NCBI GenBank assembly: GCA_902772605.1
Contig: CACYBG010000172.1
Location: 1 to 7,619 of the forward strand
Reading direction: 5' to 3'
Origin: an uncultured Spirochaetaceae bacterium
GTDB lineage: Bacteria; Spirochaetota; Spirochaetia; Treponematales; Treponemataceae
DNA length: 7,619 nt
The position numbers and the translations under genes were made by a program. This document shows positions 1 through 5,654 of the stretch, one piece after another (the first letter of the stretch is position 1; every line of letters starts with the position of its first letter). The notes under the pieces were generated by a model, which was not told the origin of the DNA, ran no database searches, and saw only the letters and a list, made by a program, of their open reading frames with translations.

Positions 1-32
1 CTTCAATTGTTCGCTACTGATTCGGGGGCCGT

Positions 33-431
33 ATGGATAGCATTCAGAAATTCTGCTCAGACGTGGAAAAAATCAAAAAGCATGCAAGGTCGGAAAATCA
101 GTCCGGCGACACAGCTTCAATCCAGCAGATTAAGAGCCTTTTCGTAAGGAATTTTCGCGGATTGGAGTCCCTTGCTTCATCCTTCGCCGATTATTGGGAT
201 GAAACCTATATCCGTGCAAGTCAGAATCCGTCCGATGAACCGACGAAGGAAAATTCCGACCGCTTGGTGGCCATGTTTTCCCTGCTTGAAGGTTCGGTTG
301 AATTTACGGACTGCCTTACTCAGGACGATTGGGAGCAGCTTTGCAATCTGACCAACATGGAGGCCGAGGACCTTCCGATTGACCTTCTGAACAGCCTGAT
401 GATGATTTTCGTTGACAAAAGGGCCGTCTGA
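33..431 (+). CDS. Small acidic protein of unknown function, translationally coupled to a radical SAM gene
   Basis: I do not recognise this 132-residue protein. It is soluble-looking: there is no signal peptide or membrane segment, and most of it reads as amphipathic helix. It is acidic, with about 24 Asp/Glu against about 13 Lys/Arg. It has three scattered cysteines (near residues 8, 93 and 103), which do not form a metal-binding motif. The ATG at 33 is the first start after an in-frame TGA at 18-20, and a G-rich stretch (GGGGG, 24-28) just upstream could serve as a ribosome binding site. The stop codon shares one base with the next gene's ATG (TGATG, 429-433), so the two are very probably co-transcribed and translationally coupled. 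That suggests a function linked to the radical SAM protein, but this is inference. No glycyl-radical motif is present. The gene upstream of the window cannot be identified. Confidence 0.75.
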   Translation: MDSIQKFCSDVEKIKKHARSENQSGDTASIQQIKSLFVRNFRGLESLASSFADYWDETYIRASQNPSDEPTKENSDRLVAMFSLLEGSVEFTDCLTQDDWEQLCNLTNMEAEDLPIDLLNSLMMIFVDKRAV

Positions 432-1432
432 TGTCTCTGGACCTGTATTCAAGCTGTTCTCAGTGTCCAAGGAAGTGCGGAATCGACCGTACGGAACATG
501 CCGGATTCTGCGGTGAAAGAGAGTCCATCAGGATTGCAAGTGCAGGACTTCATTTCGGCGAGGAACCCGTAATAACCGTTTTCGGTGGAAGCGGAACGAT
601 TTTTTTTACCGGATGTACGCTCAGATGCTCGTTCTGCCAGAATTATCAGATAAGTCAGCAGGGCATGGGACGTTCCGTTGATTGCGATGAATTCGTAAGA
701 ATCTGCCTTGAACTTCAGGATAATGGCGCGGAAAACATCAACCTTGTGACCGGAAGCCACCACATTCCAAAAATCGCTGAATTCCTGTCGGCTGCAAAGT
801 CTGCGGGGCTGAACATTCCGGTTGCCTGGAATTCGTCGGCATATGAATCCGTTGAATCGCTTGAACTTTTGAAGGGCCTGGTCGATATCTGGCTTCCTGA
901 CCTGAAGACATTGAATCCGAACATGAGCGGAGGTCTTTTCGGTGCTGAGGATTATCCTTCCGTTGCCAAAAAATCCATTAGATGGATGCTCCAGAATTTT
1001 CCGATGAATATAAAAGAGGTTGAAAGGAAGGGTGAAAAAAAGGAAAAGATGTTCAGCGGGGTGATAATAAGGCACCTGTTTCTTCCCGGTCGCATGGAAG
1101 ATACCGCACTTGTGCTGGATTGGCTTAAAAAACATGCAGACGGAAGGTCCATTCTTTCTCTCATGTCCCAATATACGCCGGTTCCGTTCAAGGGTGACCC
1201 GGACGGTGGAAAAGCGAGGGAAAAATCACTTCTTGCGTTCCAGAATCGGCTTGTAAATCAGGAAGAGGATGCGGATTTGAAGGACCTTATAGACGCCTAC
1301 GGTTTTGAATATCTTTTCTATCAGGATTTGAGTGACGATACGTCATGGCTTCCGGATTTCAACAGGACCCAACCGTTCAGCAATTCTCTGGCTCGACCTC
1401 TATGGCATTGGACATGCGGAATGATTCTGTAA
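431..1432 (+). CDS. Radical SAM protein, PflX-like (COG1313; pyruvate formate-lyase activating enzyme homologue)
   Basis: This 333-residue protein is a cytoplasmic radical SAM enzyme of the PflX/COG1313 type. These resemble glycyl-radical-enzyme activases, but their substrate is not established. The [4Fe-4S]/SAM motif is C62-x3-C66-x2-C69 inside GTIFFTGCTLRCSFCQNY, preceded by the family's HFGEEP segment at residues 41-46. An N-terminal cysteine set (C9, C12, C16, C27; CSQCPRKCGIDR) is typical of this family and could hold a metal or a second cluster. Later family signatures are VDIWLPDLKT, IIRHLFLPG and LMSQYTP. The C-terminus is aromatic and rich in family-like residues (DTSWLPDFNRTQPFS). 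A lysine-rich stretch around residues 197-206 falls where family members vary. The start at 431 overlaps the previous stop as TGATG, with AAAAGGG at 417-423 as a ribosome binding site seven bases upstream. No glycyl radical enzyme is visible nearby. The family call is secure; the substrate is unknown. Confidence 0.9.
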   Translation: MSLDLYSSCSQCPRKCGIDRTEHAGFCGERESIRIASAGLHFGEEPVITVFGGSGTIFFTGCTLRCSFCQNYQISQQGMGRSVDCDEFVRICLELQDNGAENINLVTGSHHIPKIAEFLSAAKSAGLNIPVAWNSSAYESVESLELLKGLVDIWLPDLKTLNPNMSGGLFGAEDYPSVAKKSIRWMLQNFPMNIKEVERKGEKKEKMFSGVIIRHLFLPGRMEDTALVLDWLKKHADGRSILSLMSQYTPVPFKGDPDGGKAREKSLLAFQNRLVNQEEDADLKDLIDAYGFEYLFYQDLSDDTSWLPDFNRTQPFSNSLARPLWHWTCGMIL

Positions 1433-1579
1433 TGTGCTTCTTTTGGTTTCAGCATTTCCGTTTGGAATCCGATGTATAGACGTAGGGGAATTTTCGGTCC
1501 CGATTGGACTGCGACATTCTGAGGCGTTTGAAAATCTGCGCGACGGTTTTTCATCGGCCACTAAAATAAGAGGAAAGTT
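1433..1579. other. Intergenic stretch with no recognised gene
   Basis: These 147 bases separate the radical SAM gene from the GerMN gene. A GTG-initiated reading frame from 1434 overruns the start of the GerMN gene by 49 bases, lacks a ribosome binding site and shows no protein-like features. I found no convincing hairpin followed by a T run. TAAAAT (1562-1567) resembles a -10 box but has no -35 partner at a suitable distance, and transcription from it would remove the ribosome binding site. The GerMN gene may therefore be read from the upstream operon. Confidence 0.5.
1569..1576 (+). promoter_or_regulatory. Ribosome binding site of the GerMN gene
   Basis: AGAGGAAA lies just upstream of the ATG at 1580, with the AGAGG core six bases away. 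It supports this start, which also places the membrane anchor at the very N-terminus as expected. Confidence 0.7.
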
Positions 1580-2611
1580 ATGTCTCGTGACACAAGAAAA
1601 AATGGTAAGTTTTCTGCTCTCGGATTGATTATATGGATTGTTGCCGCTGTCGTGCTGTTCATTATTTTTCTGGTCAACAGGGACAGGATAATGGGAAATC
1701 TGAAGAGCACCGGATTTTTTGACAGGATTTTTGGAACTACGCCGTCATTCATTTCTGAAATGGAAACTCCGGAAACCAAGATTGCAAAAAACGACATAGC
1801 GCCGGAAAGCGATGAAATTCTGCTCATAAACGGCAGGAATGCGTATGACGGAAACGGTGGGGATTACGAAGACCCGATACTCTATAAAAAACTTCCGGGC
1901 GAATCTTCAAAAAAGAAAAGGAATCCGACCGAAACGACGGAAAATGTTCCTACGATTGATTCAAACCCGGAATTTGACGAAGCGTATCAGGTTGAAAGCG
2001 GAACCGGAAATTTCGGAAGTTCCGAAGACCTTGCATTCGGCGTATACAGCGAGCAGAACGGAAATCTGGTCGTTGAATCGGCTGGAGTGCGGGAATCAAC
2101 CATGGAACTTGCTCATTCCGTGAACCCGAATCTGATTTACGAACCGAATACTACGGATCCCGTAAAATCACCGACGGAAAGTCCGACCGAAAACGTAAGC
2201 CTCAGGCTTTTTTTCATCGAGCTTAATACCGATGGAACCAGAACCATAAAGGAAGTTCCCCGCCTCATGAAAAAGACGGCGACCCCTTTGACCGATACAA
2301 TCAATGCACTCATCGACGGACCTACGCCTTCAGAAGCCAAGAACTACAGCTGCCTTTCGATGGTTTCTGCCGGAACAAGGCTTTTGAGTGCAAGCGTAAA
2401 AAACGGAATCGCCACCCTCAATTTCAGCGAGGAATTTGAATTCAACAGTTATGGAATCGAAGGCGTCATGTGGGAGCTTGAACAGGTTGTCTACACGGCC
2501 ACAGCTTTTCCGAGCGTCGAAAAGGTTCAGTTCCTGATTGAGGGAGCACACCGCGAATACATTTCCGAGGGACTTAGGATAGGAGAACCTCTTGGAAGGG
2601 ATTCGCTCTGA
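1580..2611 (+). CDS. Membrane-anchored GerMN-domain protein
   Basis: This 343-residue protein has a short, positively charged N-terminus (SRDTRKNGK), then one hydrophobic segment at about residues 13-32 (LGLIIWIVAAVVLFIIFLV). The positive-inside rule predicts an N-in, C-out signal anchor. Residues about 35-200 are a low-complexity linker rich in Glu, Asn, Pro, Ser and Thr, with recurring TESPTE-like segments. Residues about 205-335 match a GerMN domain (PF10646): a strand-rich start (SLRLFFIEL), a central helix (PLTDTINALIDGPTPSEA), then the characteristic GIATLNFSEEF and WELEQVVYTATAFPSVEKVQFLIEG. GerMN is best known from the spore-germination protein GerM but also occurs in envelope proteins of non-sporulating bacteria, so no germination role is implied here. 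The function is probably structural or envelope-related, by inference. The gene ends 11 bases from the convergent recR stop, with no visible terminator. Confidence 0.85.
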   Translation: MSRDTRKNGKFSALGLIIWIVAAVVLFIIFLVNRDRIMGNLKSTGFFDRIFGTTPSFISEMETPETKIAKNDIAPESDEILLINGRNAYDGNGGDYEDPILYKKLPGESSKKKRNPTETTENVPTIDSNPEFDEAYQVESGTGNFGSSEDLAFGVYSEQNGNLVVESAGVRESTMELAHSVNPNLIYEPNTTDPVKSPTESPTENVSLRLFFIELNTDGTRTIKEVPRLMKKTATPLTDTINALIDGPTPSEAKNYSCLSMVSAGTRLLSASVKNGIATLNFSEEFEFNSYGIEGVMWELEQVVYTATAFPSVEKVQFLIEGAHREYISEGLRIGEPLGRDSL

Positions 2612-2622
2612 TTCGATTGTAT

Positions 2623-3210
2623 TTAAATTTGAGTTCGGCCCCTGAAACTTCTTGCAAGGGTCAGTCGGTCGGCATATTCCAAGTCTCCGCCTACCGGAAG
2701 TCCGCTGGCAAGTCTGGTAACGGTGCATCCCGTTTCCTTGAGTACATGCTGGATGTAAAGGGCCGTTGTGTCGCCTTCAACCGTCGGATTTGTGGCAAGT
2801 ATGACTTCCCTGACGTTTCCTTCCCTTACCCTGTCAACGAGAGATGCAATCCTGAGCTGGTCCGGTCCTATTCCGTCCAACGGTGAAATCACTCCGCCAA
2901 GCACGTGGAAAAGTCCTGAAAACTCATGGGAATTCTCAATGGTGGAAACATCCTGAGCCTGTTCAACCACGCAGATTACCGAACGGTCGCGGTTCATGTC
3001 GGAGCAGATGGGGCAGGGGTCGTTTTCAGTCCAGGCACCGCATATTGAGCATGGCTTTATCCTGTCCTGAAGGCTTGCAATTTGTCGTGAAAACCTTTCC
3101 ATGAATATCGGGTCGCATTTCAGAAGATGGGATGCAATCCTTGCCGCCGATTTTTTTCCGATTCCCGGCAGTCTGGAAAAACTGTCGGTTATTTCGTCAA
3201 GGGCATTCAT
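2623..3210 (-). CDS. recR: Recombination mediator protein RecR
   Basis: RecR works with RecO (and RecF) to load RecA onto SSB-coated gaps during recombinational repair. The 195-residue length is normal for the family. In order, the protein shows a helix-hairpin-helix (SRLPGIGKKSAARIASHLL, residues 12-30), a four-cysteine zinc finger (C54, C57, C66, C69), and a Toprim domain starting at VICVVE with acidic residues E83 and D87. The conserved C-terminal segments ISPLDGIGP, TNPTVEGDTTA and ASGLPVGGDLEYAD follow. I chose the ATG at 3210 over an in-frame TTG at 3213. The ATG overlaps the ybaB stop as TGATG, the usual coupling arrangement, and gives the family's normal N-terminus (MNALDEITDSFSRLPG). 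It is the last gene of the dnaX-ybaB-recR cluster. There is no strong ribosome binding site of its own, so expression probably depends on ybaB translation. Confidence 0.97.
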   Translation of the reverse strand: MNALDEITDSFSRLPGIGKKSAARIASHLLKCDPIFMERFSRQIASLQDRIKPCSICGAWTENDPCPICSDMNRDRSVICVVEQAQDVSTIENSHEFSGLFHVLGGVISPLDGIGPDQLRIASLVDRVREGNVREVILATNPTVEGDTTALYIQHVLKETGCTVTRLASGLPVGGDLEYADRLTLARSFRGRTQI

Positions 3211-3518
3211 CAACTCATACCCGGGATGTTGAGGTTTGCAAACATCGGTCCCATTTCGAGCTTAATCTGTTCCTGAAGGTTTGCGAGTGCGGCATGATGT
3301 GCGGCCTTGATTAAATCCTGGAGCATGGGAACGTCCCTGTTGTCTACGCAGATTGGGTCCAACTCGATGTTTTCGATTTCGAAGCGTCCGTTCAAAGTCA
3401 CCTTTACCATGTTTCCGCCTGAAGAACCGCTTGCAGTAATGTCAACGAGTTTTGATTGCGCCTGCTGAAGCTGTTCCTTCATGTTTCCAAGGTTTTTCAT
3501 CATTTCAAATGGATTCAT
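3210..3518 (-). CDS. ybaB: YbaB/EbfC family nucleoid-associated protein
   Basis: This 102-residue protein belongs to the YbaB/EbfC family of small dimeric DNA-binding proteins. In Borrelia, EbfC acts as a nucleoid-associated and regulatory protein. Family features are MNPFEMMKNLGNMKEQLQQAQ at the N-terminal helix, GGNMVKVTLNGRFEIENIELDP in the central sheet and a C-terminal amphipathic helix (DLIKAAHHAALANLQEQIK). The open frame extends upstream to a TTG at 3545, but the ATG at 3518 is clearly the start. It has a strong ribosome binding site seven bases away and gives the canonical MNPFE N-terminus. It lies 86 bases after dnaX and overlaps recR by one base. The order dnaX-ybaB-recR is widely conserved in bacteria and suggests co-expression with replication and repair functions. 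Confidence 0.95.
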   Translation of the reverse strand: MNPFEMMKNLGNMKEQLQQAQSKLVDITASGSSGGNMVKVTLNGRFEIENIELDPICVDNRDVPMLQDLIKAAHHAALANLQEQIKLEMGPMFANLNIPGMS

Positions 3519-3525
3519 ACGATTT

Positions 3526-3531
3526 CCCCTT
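3526..3531 (-). promoter_or_regulatory. Ribosome binding site of ybaB (decides the start)
   Basis: On the minus strand AAGGGG stands seven bases before the ATG at 3518. This fixes the start there rather than at the in-frame TTG at 3545, which would place this sequence inside the coding region. Confidence 0.8.
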
Positions 3532-3604
3532 AAAATAAAAGTCAATCACCAAAAAGTCCTTTTCGGCTGATTTTCGTTCTGTCGTTTGTCCCGCAGCCTG
3601 TTTT

Positions 3605-5512
3605 TTAGACTACGCGACCCTTGAAGATGTCCCTCAAAAGCTCAACTTCCAATGGCAGCTGTGTGGATGAGGCGACCGGCGATTCTTCCCTTTCAATAAT
3701 GAAGCTGCATGTCTTTCCGAAAAGCTTTGCAAGGTATTCTTCGATTTTGGCCGTTCTGGATTTCAGTTGATCCATCTGGAAGCCTCCGGGGATTCTGCAC
3801 GTGATTTTACCGTCCTCAATCCTCCAGGCGGAAGTTTTTTCCAAAAGTCCTGCCGTCATTCCGTCACCAACGGAAAAATCCCTTATCATTGCGGCCTTTA
3901 CGCTTTCTGCATCTGATAAATCGGCCTGTCCCGGTTCAACTGGAGCGTGTTCGGGTGAGTTTTCGTCCTTTACCGGTGCCTGGATTTTTTCCTTGGGCAT
4001 CGATTCAAGCTGGGCGACAAATGCATCCATGTCAGGCGGCATTTCATCTTCCGGGGCTGGACTGTATTCATCGGCATCAGATTCACCGTATTCAGAACCG
4101 TCGTCAAAATCATCAGTATCATCGAAATCATCGTCAGCAGATGAAACCTGGATTCCTGAAAAAAACTGTGTCGCTGAATTTTTTACCGGCGGTTCAGCTC
4201 CGCCATCATGAAAAGGGGCAGAATCTTCTTTTTTTTCGGTAGAATCTTCCAGTGCGGAAAATTTCGGTACGTATCCTGACGGAGCCTGAGTTTCCTGCAT
4301 CTGTTTTACCGGAGGATTTGCATTCGGTTTTTGGGCTTCCGACTGAATTCCGGACCTTCCGACCGCAGATTTTTCCAGAAGTGGTTTTACTGCTTCAACA
4401 GCCGCCTTGACTTCCGCAGGTGAAATGTATTTTTTCAGCCAGCAGAGTCGGCTTACTGCAAGTTCAAATTCATATCTCGGACTGAGCGAATACCTGATGT
4501 CCCTGAAAAGCTGCATGAAAATGTCCATGGCCCGTTCGATTTGAATGGGGTTCCATGCATCAAGGACTTCACGGCTGAATCTGTCGGCTGCCTGTCCAAG
4601 AAGGGCTTCCTTTGTGATTCCGTTTTTTATCAGCAGGAGGCTCCGAAGATAGTCGGTACAGTTTGTTATCAGCTGTTCGATTGAAACTCCGTTCTGCAGA
4701 TATTCATCCAGATGGAGCAGTGCCGATGACGTGTCTCCCTGAACGCAAAGTCCGAAAAGCTCGTTAAGCCGATCCACTCCGACCAGACCGAGTTTGTCGC
4801 GGATTTTATCGTAGGTGATTTCTCCGTCGCTGAATGCTGCAACCTGGTCGAAAAGCGTATAGCTGTCACGCATGGATCCTGTTGATTCACGTGCAATCCA
4901 ATAAAGCGCTTCGTCTTCCGCCTTGATTCCGACTTCCGCCGCCGCCTGGGCAAGCTGTTCCTTGACTTTTTCTATCGGTACGAGACGGAAGTTGAACTGC
5001 TGGCATCGGCTTTTGATTGTCGCCGGGACCTTTTGCAGTTCCGTGGTCGCAAATATGAAAATGACGTACTGCGGCGGCTCTTCGATTGTCTTAAGGAGTG
5101 CGTTGAATGCCGATGTAGAAAGCATGTGGACTTCATCGATTATGTAGATTTTATATCGGCAAGCGTTCGGAGGAAACATGACTTCGTCCTTAATCTGTCT
5201 TATGTCGTTTACGCTTGTATTTGATGCACCGTCTATTTCGATTACGTCAAGGGATGAGCCGGCTGTAATTTCCCTGCAGAACTCACACTCTCCGCATGGA
5301 TTTGCAGTCGGTCCCTTTGCACAGTTCAATGATTTTGCAAGGATTCTGGCCGTCGATGTTTTTCCACAACCGCGGGGACCAGAAAAGAGGTATGCATGTG
5401 CGATTTTACCCGTTTCAATAGTGTTTTTGAGTGTGGCGGCAACGAAATCCTGCCCCACAAGATTGTTAAAATTCTGCGGCCTTCGTCTGGTCGCTGTAAC
5501 TTCGTAAGCCAT
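3605..5512 (-). CDS. dnaX: DNA polymerase III subunit tau (gamma/tau), clamp-loader ATPase DnaX
   Basis: DnaX is the ATPase of the clamp loader and, as tau, links the polymerases in the replisome. The 635-residue protein starts MAYEVTATRRRPQNFNNLVGQ. Its AAA+ module has Walker A GPRGCGKTS at residues 45-53, zinc-binding cysteines C64, C73, C76 and C79, and Walker B IIDEVH around D126-E127. Sensor-1 ATT is at 155-157 and the SRC arginine finger at 168-170. The lid and collar regions follow to about residue 380. A low-complexity linker comes next, including a very acidic stretch (about 460-482), and then a C-terminal tau-type domain (about 535-635, ending EVELLRDIFKGRVV). The frame is open up to an ATG at 5581, but 5512 gives the conserved N-terminus, and the extra 23 residues fall in promoter and palindrome sequence. 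No ribosome binding site precedes 5512. Codons 426-428 carry a possible frameshift site that would also yield a gamma form. Confidence 0.97.
   Translation of the reverse strand: MAYEVTATRRRPQNFNNLVGQDFVAATLKNTIETGKIAHAYLFSGPRGCGKTSTARILAKSLNCAKGPTANPCGECEFCREITAGSSLDVIEIDGASNTSVNDIRQIKDEVMFPPNACRYKIYIIDEVHMLSTSAFNALLKTIEEPPQYVIFIFATTELQKVPATIKSRCQQFNFRLVPIEKVKEQLAQAAAEVGIKAEDEALYWIARESTGSMRDSYTLFDQVAAFSDGEITYDKIRDKLGLVGVDRLNELFGLCVQGDTSSALLHLDEYLQNGVSIEQLITNCTDYLRSLLLIKNGITKEALLGQAADRFSREVLDAWNPIQIERAMDIFMQLFRDIRYSLSPRYEFELAVSRLCWLKKYISPAEVKAAVEAVKPLLEKSAVGRSGIQSEAQKPNANPPVKQMQETQAPSGYVPKFSALEDSTEKKEDSAPFHDGGAEPPVKNSATQFFSGIQVSSADDDFDDTDDFDDGSEYGESDADEYSPAPEDEMPPDMDAFVAQLESMPKEKIQAPVKDENSPEHAPVEPGQADLSDAESVKAAMIRDFSVGDGMTAGLLEKTSAWRIEDGKITCRIPGGFQMDQLKSRTAKIEEYLAKLFGKTCSFIIEREESPVASSTQLPLEVELLRDIFKGRVV
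4188..4204 (-). repeat. Small GC hairpin just after the -1 frame stop in dnaX
   Basis: On the minus strand GGCGG pairs perfectly with CCGCC around a seven-base loop (AGCTGAA). It begins one base after the TGA that would end the -1 frame product. It could stimulate frameshifting or be chance; a five-pair stem in coding sequence is weak evidence by itself. Confidence 0.3.
4229..4235 (-). other. Candidate slippery heptamer A-AAA-AAA in dnaX (tau/gamma switch)
   Basis: A run of eight A's (4236-4229, minus strand) is read as GAA AAA AAA, codons 426-428 of dnaX. This places A-AAA-AAA in the exact phase needed for -1 ribosomal slippage. The -1 frame then adds Arg-Arg-Phe-Cys-Pro-Phe-Ser and meets TGA at 4208-4206, giving a protein of 435 residues. 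E. coli gamma is 431 residues and arises at an A-AAA-AAG heptamer at nearly the same codons. The +1 frame also stops within about 14 codons. A purine-rich GGAAGA lies nine bases upstream. A five-pair GC hairpin (4204-4200 with 4192-4188) lies 24 bases downstream, further than the classical spacing. The site is seen in the sequence; its use is inferred. Confidence 0.55.
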
Positions 5513-5518
5513 GAATAA

Positions 5519-5547
5519 AAGATAAACTAAATTTCGATATTTTACAA
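5519..5547 (-). promoter_or_regulatory. Candidate dnaX promoter giving a leaderless message
   Basis: On the minus strand TTGTAA (5547-5542) and TATCTT (5524-5519) are separated by 17 bases; each matches four of six consensus positions. With the usual spacing, transcription would start at 5512, the A of the dnaX ATG, which fits the absence of a ribosome binding site. An alternative -10, TAAAAT (5544-5539), matches five of six but lacks a good -35 and would leave a leader of about 20 bases, also without a ribosome binding site. Confidence 0.4.
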
Positions 5548-5552
5548 TGATT

Positions 5553-5597
5553 ATGGGACCGACGGTTAATGCAGACGACATTAATCAGCGGTCCCAT
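5553..5597. repeat. Long interrupted palindrome between the ABC transporter operon and dnaX
   Basis: ATGGGACCG (5553-5561) is perfectly complementary to CGGTCCCAT (5589-5597), and TTAATG (5566-5571) to CATTAA (5579-5584). Between the two paired blocks are four-base segments that pair only partly. The loop is seven bases (5572-5578). Neither strand has a T run after the stem, so it is not a standard intrinsic terminator. It lies after the ATPase gene stop and immediately before the dnaX promoter candidate. It could be a two-half-site operator, an RNA hairpin protecting or ending the transporter message, or a Rho-linked terminator. Confidence 0.7.
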
Positions 5598-5630
5598 GGT
5601 TGCTGTATGGATTCGGGATGGCGTTATTTG

Positions 5631-5647
5631 TTAAACGGTCTTCCCAT
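5631..5647 (+). repeat. Third degenerate half-site copy of the palindrome arm
   Basis: TTAAACGGTCTTCCCAT resembles the palindrome's right arm region TTAATCAGCGGTCCCAT (5581-5597), which lies exactly 50 bases away in the same orientation. It matches the opposite arm, read on the minus strand, at 12 of 17 positions. TTAA and the CCCAT end are shared by all three copies. Confidence 0.35.
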
Positions 5648-5654
5648 TATCGAT

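Noticed and set aside
600..607. Run of eight T's in the radical SAM gene, a possible phase-variation tract
   Set aside because: It encodes the conserved Ile-Phe-Phe just before the SAM-cluster cysteines, so the residues explain it. Eight bases is short for a contingency locus.
1036..1042. In-frame A-AAA-AAG heptamer in the radical SAM gene, identical to the E. coli dnaX slippery site
   Set aside because: It lies in a lysine-rich variable loop. The -1 frame runs about 29 codons before stopping and would cut the enzyme in its middle, and no stimulatory element is evident. Probably chance codon use.
449..1171. Long - strand reading frame of 240 codons opposite the radical SAM gene
   Set aside because: It is a shadow of a clearly recognised gene; its translation shows no family features.
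1434..1628. GTG-started reading frame of 64 codons after the radical SAM gene
   Set aside because: No ribosome binding site, no protein-like features, and it overruns the well-supported start of the GerMN gene.
3519..3545. Nine-residue extension of ybaB from the TTG at 3545
   Set aside because: The strong AAGGGG site and the canonical MNPFE start place initiation at 3518.
3549..3574. Imperfect hairpin between dnaX and ybaB (CCGAAAA with TTTTTGG, minus strand) as a terminator
   Set aside because: The stem is AT-rich with a G-T pair, and the following sequence is not a clean T run. Read-through into ybaB and recR is more likely.
3801..4242. Two + strand reading frames (about 117-136 codons) opposite dnaX
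   Set aside because: Low-complexity Ser- or His/Arg-rich translations that mirror the acidic linker of DnaX on the other strand.
5513..5581. 23-residue N-terminal extension of dnaX from the ATG at 5581
   Set aside because: The conserved DnaX N-terminus begins at 5512, and the extension is encoded by palindrome and promoter sequence with no ribosome binding site. It could only matter on read-through transcripts.
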